From: Lachnospira sp. UBA2821
GTDB taxonomy: Bacteria > Bacillota > Clostridia > Lachnospirales > Lachnospiraceae
Length of the DNA: 64,000 nucleotides
Assembly: GCA_002351535.1 (NCBI GenBank)
Contig: DEGR01000048.1
Coordinates: forward strand, 22,794-86,793
Direction: 5' to 3'
In this document: piece by piece, positions 26,072-36,853 of the stretch
How the letters are laid out: the number at the start of each line of letters is the position of its first letter
How positions within the stretch are numbered: the stretch's first letter is position 1
Made by a program: the position numbers and the translations under genes
Notes under the pieces: model-generated
Seen by the model: the letters and a program-made list of their open reading frames with translations, nothing else
Told to the model about the DNA's origin: nothing
Database searches by the model: none

Positions 26072-26806
26072 TTACACCTCATCGTGATTTAGTCTGACAA
26101 GTAAAACAGAAATATTATCCTTGCCACCATTATTATTTGCTGTATCTACAAGCTTATGTGCCGTCAATTCCAGTTCTTCACCTTCATTGATTATATTCTT
26201 GATATCCTCGTCCTCCACCATATTGGTCAGTCCGTCTGAACACATAAGAATAACATCCCCTGCAGAATACTCTATTTCAAAATAATCGGCAACAAGCTCT
26301 GAATCCGCACCTATTGCCCTTGTAATTATATTCTTTTTCTCATGAGTTCTTGCACTCTTCTTATCTAATTCTCCCATATTAACCATTTCTGCAACAAGTG
26401 AATGGTCTCTGGTTATCTGCTGTATATCTTCATTTACCAGATATAATCTGCTGTCGCCAACATTTGCTATGTATATTGAATCTCCAATTACTGTTGCAAC
26501 AACCAGGGTAGTTCCCATCCCTTTCATTTCTACATTCTCAGATGCTTTGTCAATTAGTGCCATATTAGCAAAATTAACAGCTTCATCTATTATAGAAATA
26601 GGATTCTCTTCTCTGGAATTACGAACGGTATCAGTAAATGCTTCTACCGTAAACCGTGAAGCAAAATCACCTGCCCTGTGTCCTCCCATTCCATCCGCAA
26701 CTATATACAGATTTGGGAGATTCCCGACCGGCTCATCAGAAGAAAAAACAAAATCCTGATTTGATTTTCTCTTGATGCCTACATCGGTTATTGCATATGA
26801 CTTCAA
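26072..26806 (-). CDS. stp: PP2C-type serine/threonine phosphatase (Stp/PrpC)
   Basis: Cytoplasmic metal-dependent phosphatase that reverses the neighbouring PASTA kinase. 244 residues with all PP2C motifs: 'DVGIKRKSNQDFVF', 'VADGMGGHRAGDFAS', 'TLVVATVIGDSIYIANVGDS', 'MCSDGLTNMVED' and 'GGKDNISVLLVRL'. Asp residues in the second, fourth and fifth motifs bind the two metal ions. Three bp upstream of the kinase start, the standard Stp-PknB pairing in Firmicutes. Confidence 0.96.
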   Translation of the reverse strand: MKSYAITDVGIKRKSNQDFVFSSDEPVGNLPNLYIVADGMGGHRAGDFASRFTVEAFTDTVRNSREENPISIIDEAVNFANMALIDKASENVEMKGMGTTLVVATVIGDSIYIANVGDSRLYLVNEDIQQITRDHSLVAEMVNMGELDKKSARTHEKKNIITRAIGADSELVADYFEIEYSAGDVILMCSDGLTNMVEDEDIKNIINEGEELELTAHKLVDTANNNGGKDNISVLLVRLNHDEV

Positions 26807-26836
26807 GATGTTACCTCCTTTTCTCTCTGTTCTTTT

Positions 26837-27874
26837 CTAATTCTCATCCATGTAACGTTTTCTCAACTGTCCACAGGCTCCGTCAATGTCACGTCCCATC
26901 TCTCTTCTGACTGTAACATTAATACCATAACTTTCAAGCCTGTATTTAAAATTTATAACAGCCCTTTTATCTGACTGCCTGTAATCCCTCTCTTTTATCG
27001 GGTTAACAGGAATCAGATTCACATGTCCATGCATATCTTTAAGAAGCGTTCCAAGTCTGTCTGCCTCCTCCCGGGTATCATTAACACCTGCAACAAGACT
27101 GTATTCAAATGTCACTCTTCTACCAGTCTTCCTAAAATAATATGTGCATGTGTCAAGTATCTCTCTTATTGTATACCTGTTTGCTATAGGCATCAGACTC
27201 CTTCTCGTCTCATCATCTGATGCATGAAGCGACAGTGCAAGCGTTATCTGAAACTCTTCATCCGCAAGCCTTTTTATATTATCAATAAGCCCACATGATG
27301 ATATTGTAATATTTCTTTGACTAATATGCAAGCCATTTTCATCTGTTATCATCCTGACAAACTTTACGACATTATCATAATTGTCCATAGGCTCACCTGT
27401 TCCCATCAGAACTATATTCGAAATTCTCTCTCCTATATTACTCTGTATTCTATATATTTCATCTAACATTTCTGATGTTGTAAGGCATCTTTCAAGACCA
27501 TCAAGTGTGGAGGCACAGAATCTGCAGCCCATTCTGCAGCCTACCTGGGTTGATATGCATACAGAATTGCCAAACTTATATCTCATAAGAACACTCTCTA
27601 TAACATTTCCATCTGACAATTTGAACAGATACTTCCGGGTTCCATCTATCTTTGAAGTAAGAACCTCTGCTGCTTCGAGTTTTGTTATATAACACTCTCT
27701 TTTAAGTGTATCTCTTAATTTTTTAGGAATGTTACTCATGTCATCAAAATCCGTAACCAGCTTCTGATGAAGCCATTCATATATCTGTTTAGCCCTGAAC
27801 TTTTTCTCTCCGGCTGATTCTATATATTCGCATAATTCCTGCATATTCATTGACTTAATATCTATATTATTCAT
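26837..27874 (-). CDS. rlmN: Dual-specificity rRNA/tRNA adenine C2-methyltransferase RlmN
   Basis: Radical-SAM enzyme methylating A2503 of 23S rRNA and A37 of some tRNAs. 345 residues. The [4Fe-4S] cluster motif C-x3-C-x2-C is in 'CRMGCRFCASTLDG' near residue 110; 'VLMGTGEPMDNYDNV' and 'ALSLHASDDETR' are family signatures; the catalytic Cys near the C-terminus is in 'DIDGACGQLRKRY'. Overlaps rsmB by 8 bp. Confidence 0.96.
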   Translation of the reverse strand: MNNIDIKSMNMQELCEYIESAGEKKFRAKQIYEWLHQKLVTDFDDMSNIPKKLRDTLKRECYITKLEAAEVLTSKIDGTRKYLFKLSDGNVIESVLMRYKFGNSVCISTQVGCRMGCRFCASTLDGLERCLTTSEMLDEIYRIQSNIGERISNIVLMGTGEPMDNYDNVVKFVRMITDENGLHISQRNITISSCGLIDNIKRLADEEFQITLALSLHASDDETRRSLMPIANRYTIREILDTCTYYFRKTGRRVTFEYSLVAGVNDTREEADRLGTLLKDMHGHVNLIPVNPIKERDYRQSDKRAVINFKYRLESYGINVTVRREMGRDIDGACGQLRKRYMDEN

Positions 27875-29231
27875 CTGTCATCCTCTTTTTGAATCTGGAA
27901 ATAAAAAATCCATCCATATCATTTTCTCCGTTAAAATATTGTATATACCCTTTTTTTGCGGTTTCATGATACATTTTTTCAGGAATAAACTTCTCAAACG
28001 ATTCCGCATCAAATGGCAGATTTTCAAGTATCCATTTTACATTTTCATTATTTTCTATAGTATTAACCGTACATGTACTGAATATAAGTGTTCCCCCCGG
28101 TTTTACATATGATGAAACAACGTTTAGGATATCTCTTTGTATTTTTGCAAGATTCTCTATATCCTGCATTGTTGTTTTATACTTTATGTCATTTTTCCTG
28201 CCGATAACACCAAGTCCTGAACATGGGAGGTCTGCTATTACTATATCTGCACCTTCATAAAGACTTTTATCAGTTACAGTAGCATCCCACACCTGACATT
28301 CAACATTGTTAAAGCCACATCTTTCTATATTCTCACGTATTCTGTTGACTTTGCCTTCAGATATATCCCTTGCTATTACACTTCCTGTTCCATTAAGCAT
28401 ATCCGCTATATGTATTGTCTTTCCTCCGGGTGCTGCGCACACATCTATACATACATTATTCTTATGTGGGTCTGCTACAATTCCGACAAGCATCGAACTT
28501 ACATCCTGAACCTGAATATAACCTTTCCTGAACGCACTTATTTTGTCTACCGTGTCATATCCGCTTATGCAAAATGCCCCATTAACTTCTTCTATTCTTT
28601 CATAGATTATTCCATCTTCTTCAAATTCGCTAAAAAGCTGTTCTTCCGTCACTTTGGAACTATTCATTCTCACAGTGACACTGCTTTCCTTTTGTGACGC
28701 AATAATCATGCTCTCTGTCTTTTCCCTGCCATATTCTTCACTCCACATGTTGATAATCCATTCTGGAACAGAATACACAATAGACATATATCTGACAAAA
28801 TCCTTATTCTTATCAGGATAAACAACTTTCGAAGGCTCTCTGAAATAGCTTCTTAGCACTGCATTTACAAATCCCTTAAGACTTGAGAATCCTCTTTTCG
28901 CCGCAAGCTTAACCGCTTCATTGCATATCGCACTCTGTGGGACACTGTCCATATATTTTGCCTGATACACCGATATACGCATTATATTTCTTATAACCGG
29001 CTTCATCTTTTTCACTTTAACTTTAGAAAAGGTATCTATAATATAGTCAAGCTCTATACATTTTTCTATAGTACCCTGTGCTATCCTCACTATAAATCCA
29101 CGTTTCTGTCTGTCAAGTGACATAAGTTTATCAAGCTTATCCTTAATAACCACATGACTAAGCTTCTGCTTTTCCATTACTTCAATCACAATATCCAGTG
29201 CCACAGCTCTCGGGTTGATATTATCAGTCAC
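27867..29231 (-). CDS. rsmB: 16S rRNA cytosine-5 methyltransferase RsmB (Sun)
   Basis: Methylates C967 of 16S rRNA. 454 residues: NusB-like RNA-binding domain (residues 1-140) and SAM-dependent methyltransferase domain with 'VCIDVCAAPGGKTIHIADML' near 255, 'ADLPCSGLGVIGRKNDIKY' near 325, and the nucleophile Cys in 'LIFSTCTVNTIENNENV' near 385. Overlaps the zinc peptidase gene upstream by 8 bp, within the fmt-rsmB-rlmN-stp-pknB string conserved in Firmicutes. Confidence 0.95.
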   Translation of the reverse strand: MTDNINPRAVALDIVIEVMEKQKLSHVVIKDKLDKLMSLDRQKRGFIVRIAQGTIEKCIELDYIIDTFSKVKVKKMKPVIRNIMRISVYQAKYMDSVPQSAICNEAVKLAAKRGFSSLKGFVNAVLRSYFREPSKVVYPDKNKDFVRYMSIVYSVPEWIINMWSEEYGREKTESMIIASQKESSVTVRMNSSKVTEEQLFSEFEEDGIIYERIEEVNGAFCISGYDTVDKISAFRKGYIQVQDVSSMLVGIVADPHKNNVCIDVCAAPGGKTIHIADMLNGTGSVIARDISEGKVNRIRENIERCGFNNVECQVWDATVTDKSLYEGADIVIADLPCSGLGVIGRKNDIKYKTTMQDIENLAKIQRDILNVVSSYVKPGGTLIFSTCTVNTIENNENVKWILENLPFDAESFEKFIPEKMYHETAKKGYIQYFNGENDMDGFFISRFKKRMTDE

Positions 29232-29949
29232 GGTCTCTTCCTCCGAATAGTATAATCAATCTTAAAAGTTGTAATATTGCTGCTGCCGCAGATGCCACAT
29301 AAGTAAGTGCTGCCGCAAACAATACTTTCCTTGTCTGTGCAACTTCCCTGTCAGATAATATACCGACATTTCCAAGAAGCTTAAGTGCTCTTCCTGACGC
29401 ATTGAATTCTACGGGAAGTGTCACTATCTGGAATAATACTGCAAGTGAAAAGCAAAGTATTCCAAGTTTGATAAGAAGGTTTGAACCACCTGCCACGATT
29501 CCGATTATTATAAGTACCCATGATATTGATGAACCAAAATTAGCAGCAGGAACAAGTGCTGACCTTATACTTAAAGGTGCATATCCTTTTGCATGCTGTA
29601 TCGCATGACCACATTCATGTGCCGCAACACCAACTGCCGCAACGGACGTGCTGGAGTATGTCGCATCTGACAGGTTAAGTGTCTTATTAGACGGATTATA
29701 GTGGTCTGTAAGATTACCTGCAACATGCTGTATCACAACATCATTTATCCCCTGACTTCTAAGTATTCTCTCTGCCGCCATTGCTCCTGTCATGCCACTT
29801 GCACTTCTTACTTTTGAATACTTTTTGAATGTTGTATTAACTCCAAGTGACGCAAACACTGACAATAACACACCTATTACTATAAGTATATATGTCGGGT
29901 CAAACATATAACCATATCTTACAGGTCCATAATACATACCAAGTATCAT
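29224..29949 (-). CDS. Membrane-bound neutral zinc metallopeptidase (YugP-like)
   Basis: A 241-residue membrane protease of the putative neutral zinc metallopeptidase family. Hydrophobic segments: one at the N-terminus ('YILIVIGVLLSVFASLGV') and three in the C-terminal half. The zinc site is 'VGVAAHECGHAIQHAKG' (H-E-x-x-H). Substrate unknown. Inserted between fmt and rsmB with overlaps at both ends, an arrangement common in Clostridia, so it is co-expressed with translation genes. Confidence 0.88.
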   Translation of the reverse strand: MILGMYYGPVRYGYMFDPTYILIVIGVLLSVFASLGVNTTFKKYSKVRSASGMTGAMAAERILRSQGINDVVIQHVAGNLTDHYNPSNKTLNLSDATYSSTSVAAVGVAAHECGHAIQHAKGYAPLSIRSALVPAANFGSSISWVLIIIGIVAGGSNLLIKLGILCFSLAVLFQIVTLPVEFNASGRALKLLGNVGILSDREVAQTRKVLFAAALTYVASAAAAILQLLRLIILFGGRDRD

Positions 29950-30872
29950 ACTAACACATCTCCTCTCTCAAGTCTGTATCCTCTTAAGAATACCTCTGAA
30001 TCCATTCTCTTTTTACCTTCAAGCTGAAGTTCCCTCACTACAAGACTACCTTTTCCGGTGCTTATAACAAAATGTTCTTTTGTTACTTCTGTTATCTCAC
30101 CGGGCTTTCCGTCTGTACTGTCAATGACATCTGCCGACCATATCTTTATTGTTTTACCATTCAATGAAGAGTATGCACTTGGCCATGGATTTAATCCACG
30201 GATAAGTCTTTCTATTTCCACGGCTGACTTGCTAAAATCAATCTTTCCTAACTTTTTATCCAGCATTTTCGCATAATTCGAGCGGCTGTCATCCTGCTTT
30301 GTATATGTTGCCTCGCCTGATTCTATCTTCTTAAGTGTTTCTACTATAAGCTCTCCGCCTGCCTTTGATAACTTATCGTGAAGACTTCCTCCTGTCTCTT
30401 TCTCATCAATCGGCAGAACTTTAGTCATTATCATATCTCCGGTGTCAAGTCCCTCGTTCATCTGCATAGTCGTTACGCCGGTCTCTTTCTCACCGTCAAT
30501 AATTACCCATTGTATAGGTGCAGCACCTCTGTATTTCGGAAGGAGTGATGCATGAATATTGATGCATCCGTACTTAGGAATATCCAATATTGCTTTTGGA
30601 AGAATCTGTCCAAATGCGACAACAACCATAACATCCGGATTAATATCCCTTAATATATTTACAAATTCTTCATCTCTTACTTTTACAGGCTGATATACCG
30701 GTATACCAAGTTCCATAGCCGCTTCTTTCACCGGTGTGTACTGCACCGCCTTTCCTCTTCCCTTAGGTTTGTCAGGCTGTGTAACTACTGCCGCTATCTC
30801 ATGCCCTGCTTTATGCAATTCCTGCAACGCCGATACCGAAAAGTCCGGCGTTCCCATAAATACTATCTTCAT
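29946..30872 (-). CDS. fmt: Methionyl-tRNA formyltransferase
   Basis: Formylates initiator Met-tRNA with 10-formyl-THF. 308 residues. 'KIVFMGTPDFSVSALQELH' opens the Rossmann-like domain; the catalytic triad region is 'CINIHASLLPKYRGAAPIQW' with Asn and His, plus Asp in 'GLDTGDMI'. The C-terminal OB domain has 'RLIRGLNPWPSAYS'. GAAAGGAG precedes the ATG. Works with def, 33 bp upstream, and with folD and fhs in the same cluster, which supply the one-carbon donor. Confidence 0.96.
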   Translation of the reverse strand: MKIVFMGTPDFSVSALQELHKAGHEIAAVVTQPDKPKGRGKAVQYTPVKEAAMELGIPVYQPVKVRDEEFVNILRDINPDVMVVVAFGQILPKAILDIPKYGCINIHASLLPKYRGAAPIQWVIIDGEKETGVTTMQMNEGLDTGDMIMTKVLPIDEKETGGSLHDKLSKAGGELIVETLKKIESGEATYTKQDDSRSNYAKMLDKKLGKIDFSKSAVEIERLIRGLNPWPSAYSSLNGKTIKIWSADVIDSTDGKPGEITEVTKEHFVISTGKGSLVVRELQLEGKKRMDSEVFLRGYRLERGDVLV

Positions 30873-30904
30873 ACATGGCTCCTTTCTGAAAATATATTAA
30901 TTAT

Positions 30905-31378
30905 TTACGCCTCTTCGAGTTCCTCGGAACTTAAAAGCTCGCCTTCTACCTTACTTACATACAATATTCCATCGAGATGGTCACATTCATGACATATTGC
31001 TCTTGCCATAAGTTCTGTTCCCTCTATCTCATATTCCTCCATATTTTCATCAAATGCAACCGCCTTAACATAGTCAGGTCTTGTTACTACACCCGCTTTT
31101 CCCGGAACACTTAAGCATCCTTCATTACCCGTCTGACTACCTGAAGTCTCGATAATTCTTGGATTAATCATTACAACAGGACCTTCACCTATATCTATTA
31201 CTACTATTCTCTTCAGTACTCCAACCTGAGGTGCTGCAAGTCCAACCCCATTTGCCTCATACATTGTATCTAACATATCATCAATGAGGTCTTTTGTCCT
31301 GTCATTAACTTCTTTAACCTCCCTGCATGTCTTTGTTAATATTTCGTCTCCAATTTCTCTGATATTTCTAATTGCCAT
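30905..31378 (-). CDS. def: Peptide deformylase
   Basis: Removes the N-formyl group from nascent proteins. 157 residues with the three metal-site motifs: '[14 protein letters not shown]', '[13 protein letters not shown]' with the Cys ligand, and '[12 protein letters not shown]' with both His ligands. The ATG at 31378 ([10 protein letters not shown]) is chosen because AAGGAG lies six bases upstream; an ATG 21 bp earlier has no ribosome site. Confidence 0.95.
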   Translation of the reverse strand: MAIRNIREIGDEILTKTCREVKEVNDRTKDLIDDMLDTMYEANGVGLAAPQVGVLKRIVVIDIGEGPVVMINPRIIETSGSQTGNEGCLSVPGKAGVVTRPDYVKAVAFDENMEEYEIEGTELMARAICHECDHLDGILYVSKVEGELLSSEELEEA

Positions 31379-31408
31379 ATTTTTCTCCTTAATCTGCATC
31401 TTTTTAAA

Positions 31409-33655
31409 CTAATAATTATTTAACGGTGTAAAATCAAACTGTACACTTAATTTATCTTTATATATCGGAATCATGTCAATGTATCTCTCGACTCCATTCT
31501 TGACATATACAAGTTTATCATATTCTTTATGTTTTATATATATAACATATCTGTATATATCATTTATCTTTGATATAACAGCTTCTGATGCACCTATAAC
31601 CATCAATCCGTCAATATTACTCCTGTCTATTCTTCCTGATATATCTCTTGCAGCTTCACCGCATAACCTCCTGTCATCAGATGTTATTAGAATTGCTGCC
31701 ATATTATATACCGGCGGATAGCACATAAGCTTTCTGTACAAAATCTCGTGTTCATAATACTTTATATAATCCTGTGTAGCAGCATATACTATACTATATT
31801 CCTCCGGATTATATGTCTGTATGACAACTTCACCGGGTTCTGTTCCTCTTCCTGCACGCCCTGCGGCCTGTGTAAGAAGTTCAAATGTCCTTTCTGATGC
31901 CCTGTAATCTGCTGTGTAAAGCGACATATCAGCAGCAATTACACCTACAAGTGTAACGTTCGGAAAATCATGTCCTTTCACTATCATCTGTGTTCCTACA
32001 AGAATGTCCGCCTCCTGATTGGAAAATGCATTAAGAATCTTTTCATGTCCGCCTTTTGACGATGTTGTATCCATATCCATTCTTAATACTCTGGCTTCGT
32101 TAAACATTTCCTTTATTCTTTTCTCTACAGACTCGGTTCCGATTCCAAACTGTCCAAGATACTTAGAACCACATTCGGGACATTTCTTCATTGCATTTAT
32201 CTCATATCCGCAGTAATGACACTTGAGATACTCTCTCTGTCCATATTTGTGATATGTCAGAGACACGTCACAATGCGGACACTTTATAACCTTTCCACAT
32301 TCCCTGCATGACACAAATCCTGCATATCCCCTTCTATTAACGAACAGCATAATCTGCTGTCTTTTCTTTAATCTGTCATCTATAAGTTCTTTAAGTGTGT
32401 TACTGAATATCGTTCTGTTACCTGCCTTAAGCTCTTCTCTCATGTCGACTATATGAGCCTTAGGCATAGGTCTTTCCTTAACTCTGGTATCCATCATATG
32501 AAGCATATATTCATTATTCTTTGCTTTATAAAATGAATCTACCGATGGTGTTGCTGAACCTAAAATCACAGTTGCATCAGTAAGCGCAGCCCTCATTATG
32601 GCAGTCTCTCTTGCATGATACTTTGGAACACTGTCGCTTTTATATGCACTTTCATGCTCCTCATCTATAACTATAAGCCCGACATTTGAAAAAGGTGTGA
32701 ACAAAGCTGACCTTGGTCCAATCATAATGCTTATTTTTCCTTCTTTAGCTCTCCTGAACTGGTCGTAACGTTCTCCTGCTGACATTTTTGAATTGATAAT
32801 AGACACCTTATCGCCAAACCTGTTATAGAATCTTTTTATATTCTGATATGTTAGTGCAATTTCCGGAATAAGAACAATTGCCTGCTTTCCCTGCGAAACA
32901 ACATTCGCAATACATTCCATATACACTTCTGTCTTTCCGCTTCCGGTTACACCTAATATAAGGTGTGTTCTTGCACCATTCTTTTTGTTCATCTCACCTA
33001 CAATCGAATCAACTACATTTTTCTGTTGTTCATTCAATTCTAAATACATATCTTTCTTTTCAAGATTACTAAAAGGATTTCTATATAATGTATCTTTTCT
33101 GATTTGAATTATATTATTTTCATGTAATGTATTTATTACACTTTTGGATACACCAAGTTTTGATAATACCAATTCTTCCGGCATTTCCTTCTGGACGGAC
33201 AATTCCTCTAATAGTCTTACTCTGGATTTCATTCTTTTATCATTTGAGTATTTCCCGATAAGTGCTTTTAATGTTTCTTCATCAACATTCAGAGAAATAT
33301 AATCCTTAGTAACCGGCTTAATCTCACGGCTTACCGGAATTACTGTCTTTAGTGCCCTGTTCATGGTAGAGCCATAGTTTTCCTTAATCCATGCAGCCAT
33401 TTTAATCATCTGCGATTCAATCGGAATACTTCCCTCAACAATACTGTCTATATATTTCATCTTGCTGACATCATATTCCGGAACTGATGTTTTCTCTACA
33501 ACATAGCCTTTTATTATTCTGTTGCCACGCCCAAAAGGCACACATACCTGCACACCCGGCTTTATACTATCACGCAGATGTTCAGGTATAATGTACTGAA
33601 ATGTTTTATCTAATTTTTCATGAGTTATATCTATTATAACATCTGCAAATTCCAT
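31409..33655 (-). CDS. priA: Primosomal replication-restart helicase PriA
   Basis: 3'-5' helicase that reloads the replisome at stalled forks. 748 residues: N-terminal fork-binding domain, helicase core with 'LGVTGSGKTEVYMECIA' (Walker A), 'LIVIDEEHESAYKSD' (DEEH box) and 'VGTQMIVKGHDFPNVTLVGV', plus a zinc-binding insert with four C-x2-C pairs (CRECGKVIKCPHC and CHYCGYEINAMKKCPECG). Two bp before it lies the folD stop. Full length. Confidence 0.96.
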   Translation of the reverse strand: MEFADVIIDITHEKLDKTFQYIIPEHLRDSIKPGVQVCVPFGRGNRIIKGYVVEKTSVPEYDVSKMKYIDSIVEGSIPIESQMIKMAAWIKENYGSTMNRALKTVIPVSREIKPVTKDYISLNVDEETLKALIGKYSNDKRMKSRVRLLEELSVQKEMPEELVLSKLGVSKSVINTLHENNIIQIRKDTLYRNPFSNLEKKDMYLELNEQQKNVVDSIVGEMNKKNGARTHLILGVTGSGKTEVYMECIANVVSQGKQAIVLIPEIALTYQNIKRFYNRFGDKVSIINSKMSAGERYDQFRRAKEGKISIMIGPRSALFTPFSNVGLIVIDEEHESAYKSDSVPKYHARETAIMRAALTDATVILGSATPSVDSFYKAKNNEYMLHMMDTRVKERPMPKAHIVDMREELKAGNRTIFSNTLKELIDDRLKKRQQIMLFVNRRGYAGFVSCRECGKVIKCPHCDVSLTYHKYGQREYLKCHYCGYEINAMKKCPECGSKYLGQFGIGTESVEKRIKEMFNEARVLRMDMDTTSSKGGHEKILNAFSNQEADILVGTQMIVKGHDFPNVTLVGVIAADMSLYTADYRASERTFELLTQAAGRAGRGTEPGEVVIQTYNPEEYSIVYAATQDYIKYYEHEILYRKLMCYPPVYNMAAILITSDDRRLCGEAARDISGRIDRSNIDGLMVIGASEAVISKINDIYRYVIYIKHKEYDKLVYVKNGVERYIDMIPIYKDKLSVQFDFTPLNNY

Positions 33656-33657
33656 AC

Positions 33658-34506
33658 TTATTCTTTCACTAAACCGACACTTGATACACAGTTTGACATA
33701 AGCATTGCTATAGTCATAGGTCCTACGCCGCCCGGTACAGGTGTTATTGCACTTACTTTGTCTACTACAGAGTCATAATCCACATCACCACATAATTTGT
33801 TATTTTCATTTCTGTGAATTCCTACATCTATAACAACAGCCCCCTCTTTTACATAGTCAGCATTAATAAACTTAGGTTTTCCGATAGCTACCACAAGTAT
33901 ATCAGCTCGCTTTGCAACTTCCATAAGGTCTTTTGTTCTGGAATGTGCGACTGTAACTGTACCATTTTCCCTGAGAAGTAACATTGCCATAGGCTTTCCA
34001 ACTATATTACTTCTTCCGATAACAACACACTCTTTTCCTGCTATGTCTATATCACTTCTCTTTAGAAGTTCTATAATTCCCGCAGGTGTACATGATACAA
34101 ACCCTTTTTTGCCGATAGAAAGCGCACCTACACTCATCGGATGGAATCCATCCACGTCCTTTAATGGTGATATAGCTTCTATAACTTTATCTTCGTTAAT
34201 GTGTTCAGGAAGTGGCAGCTGTACAAGTATTCCATTCACATCTTCTCTGTTATTAAGTTCTTCAATAATATCAAGAAGCTCTTTCTCTGATATGTTTTCA
34301 TCAAGCTCATATGCAAGCGACCTGATTCCAATAAACTCACATGCCTTTTTCTTATTGTTAACATACACTGATGATGCAGGGTCATTACCAACCTGAATAA
34401 CTGCAAGTGTAATGTCGATACCCTTTTCTTTGTATTCCTTAACTTTAACTTTTAACTCTTCCTTAATTTCTGCAGAAATCTTTTTTCCATCTATTATCTT
34501 TGCCAT
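33658..34506 (-). CDS. folD: Methylene-THF dehydrogenase / methenyl-THF cyclohydrolase
   Basis: Bifunctional cytoplasmic enzyme interconverting one-carbon folates. 282 residues. '[16 protein letters not shown]' contains the catalytic Lys, '[18 protein letters not shown]' and 'KDVDGFHP' are substrate signatures, '[17 protein letters not shown]' is the NADP site, and '[18 protein letters not shown]' closes the protein. One-base overlap with murE upstream. Shares one-carbon metabolism with fhs two genes further upstream and with fmt. Confidence 0.97.
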   Translation of the reverse strand: MAKIIDGKKISAEIKEELKVKVKEYKEKGIDITLAVIQVGNDPASSVYVNNKKKACEFIGIRSLAYELDENISEKELLDIIEELNNREDVNGILVQLPLPEHINEDKVIEAISPLKDVDGFHPMSVGALSIGKKGFVSCTPAGIIELLKRSDIDIAGKECVVIGRSNIVGKPMAMLLLRENGTVTVAHSRTKDLMEVAKRADILVVAIGKPKFINADYVKEGAVVIDVGIHRNENNKLCGDVDYDSVVDKVSAITPVPGGVGPMTIAMLMSNCVSSVGLVKE

Positions 34507-35978
34507 TATTTTAATTCCTCCAGTATTTCATTTATTATGACTCTTTCATCAAATGGATGTCTCTCTCCATTAATTTCCTGATAATCTTCATGCCCTTTTC
34601 CACATAAAAGAACAATATCACCATCCTCAGCATTTTCAATGCAATACTTAATTGCTTCTTTTCTGTCAGGAATTACAACATATTTTCCTGTTGTCTTATG
34701 CATCCCGACTTTTATATCTTCAATGATATCCATTACATTTTCGTATCTTGAATTGTCCGCTGTTATTACTGACAGGTCAGCATATTTTCCTGATATCTCG
34801 CCCATCTCATATCTTCTTAACTTAGAGCGGTTACCTCCGCATCCAAACAGACACACCATTCTCTTAGGCTTGTAAGCCCGGATTGTGGTAAGGAGACTCT
34901 CAAGACTCATTGCATTGTGAGCATAATCTATAAGAAGATTAAATCTATCAGATATTTTAACCGGCTCAACTCTTCCCCTGACAGCTACATGTAAAAGAGC
35001 TTCTTTAATGTTATCAGGTTCAGCCCCAAGTAACTTAGTTACCGCTATTGCTGCCATTGCGTTATATGCTGAGAACTTACCCGGTGTATTTACCTTGAAT
35101 TTTGTCTTTGCAATCCCAAGCTTTTCACTCTCTACATCCATATTTATTCCTATGAATCCCGGCTCCATGAGGTACTCAACGTCACTGCCTTTGAGGTCTG
35201 CATTTTCGTCAAAACCATATGTGAATTTCTCACATGTTGCACCCTGCATCATATCTTTCGCATGCTCATCATCTATATTAAATATTCCATATCTGCTCTG
35301 TCTGAATAAAAGACTCTTACAATGAATATATTCTGCCATATCTGCATGTTCATTTTCACCGATATGGTCAGGTGAAAGATTTGTATATATTCCATAATCA
35401 AACTGAATTCCTGCTGTTCTGTTCAGCTTAAGTGCCTGTGAAGACACTTCCATTACTGCCACCTGACAGTGTGCTTTAACCATCTCATTAAGATACATAT
35501 GAATATCGTATGACTCCGGTGTTGTATTGTGTGTTTCAATATGCTTCCCATCCATAAAGACACCCATTGTACCGATTACACCGACTTTTATACCATGATT
35601 CTCAAGTATTGACTTAATCATAAATGTAGTTGTTGTCTTACCTTTAGTTCCGGTGAGACCCACCACCGTAAGTTTTTCTGCCGGATTGTCAAATAACTGT
35701 GCAGCAATCAGGGATAATGCTATTCTCGCATCGCTGACTTTTATGTAAGTTACTCCGTCCGCATATTCCACTTCATGCTCTACTACAATAACCTTCGTTC
35801 CATTCTTTATGGCACTGTCAATATAGTCATGACCATCGGCCTGCGCCCCCGGTATACATACAAACACTGTCTCATCTTTTGCTTTTCTGGAATCATATAC
35901 TATATCTGTTATGTCAGTATCTGTACTTCCAGCCAGAATTTCGTATTCTATATTTTGTAATATTTTATCAAGTTTCAT
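34506..35978 (-). CDS. murE: UDP-N-acetylmuramyl-tripeptide synthetase (MurE), probably meso-DAP adding
   Basis: Adds the third amino acid to the peptidoglycan precursor. About 490 residues. '[20 protein letters not shown]' is the ATP loop; '[14 protein letters not shown]', '[16 protein letters not shown]' and '[14 protein letters not shown]' are Mur ligase signatures. Near residue 405 comes '[13 protein letters not shown]', a D-N-x-R motif where Arg marks meso-DAP-specific MurE; lysine enzymes lack it. The adjacent dapF supports DAP. Start chosen at ATG 35978, nine bases after AAAGG; an ATG six bases upstream is too close to it. Confidence 0.93.
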   Translation of the reverse strand: MKLDKILQNIEYEILAGSTDTDITDIVYDSRKAKDETVFVCIPGAQADGHDYIDSAIKNGTKVIVVEHEVEYADGVTYIKVSDARIALSLIAAQLFDNPAEKLTVVGLTGTKGKTTTTFMIKSILENHGIKVGVIGTMGVFMDGKHIETHNTTPESYDIHMYLNEMVKAHCQVAVMEVSSQALKLNRTAGIQFDYGIYTNLSPDHIGENEHADMAEYIHCKSLLFRQSRYGIFNIDDEHAKDMMQGATCEKFTYGFDENADLKGSDVEYLMEPGFIGINMDVESEKLGIAKTKFKVNTPGKFSAYNAMAAIAVTKLLGAEPDNIKEALLHVAVRGRVEPVKISDRFNLLIDYAHNAMSLESLLTTIRAYKPKRMVCLFGCGGNRSKLRRYEMGEISGKYADLSVITADNSRYENVMDIIEDIKVGMHKTTGKYVVIPDRKEAIKYCIENAEDGDIVLLCGKGHEDYQEINGERHPFDERVIINEILEELK

Positions 35979-35998
35979 ACGCATTTTCCTTTCCGGTG

Positions 35999-36838
35999 TT
36001 ATTCTTCTATCTCTCCATCAAATACATGGGTTGCAGTTCCCTTCATAATAACTCTTCCATCACTAAGATATGTGTCTTTCAATTCCCCTCCGCGTATCTT
36101 AATTGTCACCTCTTCATCTCTTCTGCAATATCCGTTTAATACTGCTGCCACAGTCACGGCACATGTTCCGGTACCACATGACATTGTCTCTCCTGAACCA
36201 CGCTCCCATACTCTCATTTTAAGAGTATGTTCATCTATGACTTCAACAAACTCCGTATTTATCTGTTCAGGAAATAATTCATGATGTTCAAAAAGAGGTC
36301 CTATTTTATCCAGTTCCATATCATCTATTCCGGTTGTAAATATTACTGCGTGCGGATTACCCATTGAAACACATGTAACCTCATATTCTTTGCCGTCAAC
36401 TGTCATCTTTCTATTTATAAATGTATCTGCACCATCATTAACAGGTATATCCTCAGGCTTTATAACAGCCACTCCCATATCTACCGATACATATGTTACT
36501 TTGCCATCCTCAATAGTAAGTTTAAGTGTCTTCACGCCACTTTTTGTTTCTACTGTAATAATATCTTTTGATACAAGCCCATGCTCATAAGAATACTTTG
36601 CCACACATCTTATGCCATTGCCACACATCATTCCTTCAGAGCCATCAGCATTATACATTTTCATCCGTACATCTGCTACATCTGAAGGACATATAAGAAT
36701 AAGTCCGTCAGAGCCTATTCCAAAATGTCTGTCACTAACTTTTATTGATAACTTCTCCGGATTGTCTACTTTCTGTTCAAAACAGTTGACATATACATAA
36801 TCATTTCCGGTTCCATGCATTTTACTGAATTTCAACAT
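35999..36838 (-). CDS. dapF: Diaminopimelate epimerase
   Basis: Converts LL-DAP to meso-DAP for peptidoglycan and lysine. 279 residues. Both catalytic cysteines are seen: 'GMMCGNGIRCVAKYSYEHG' near 70 and 'ETMSCGTGTCAVTVAAVLNG' near 218, with 'KMHGTGNDYVYVN' at the start. The ATG at 36850 overlaps the ribosome site (ATGGGGATTAGTATG), so the ATG at 36838 is taken. It directly precedes murE (20 bp), a meaningful pairing because MurE uses its product. Confidence 0.96.
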   Translation of the reverse strand: MLKFSKMHGTGNDYVYVNCFEQKVDNPEKLSIKVSDRHFGIGSDGLILICPSDVADVRMKMYNADGSEGMMCGNGIRCVAKYSYEHGLVSKDIITVETKSGVKTLKLTIEDGKVTYVSVDMGVAVIKPEDIPVNDGADTFINRKMTVDGKEYEVTCVSMGNPHAVIFTTGIDDMELDKIGPLFEHHELFPEQINTEFVEVIDEHTLKMRVWERGSGETMSCGTGTCAVTVAAVLNGYCRRDEEVTIKIRGGELKDTYLSDGRVIMKGTATHVFDGEIEE

Positions 36839-36853
36839 ACTAATCCCCATTTC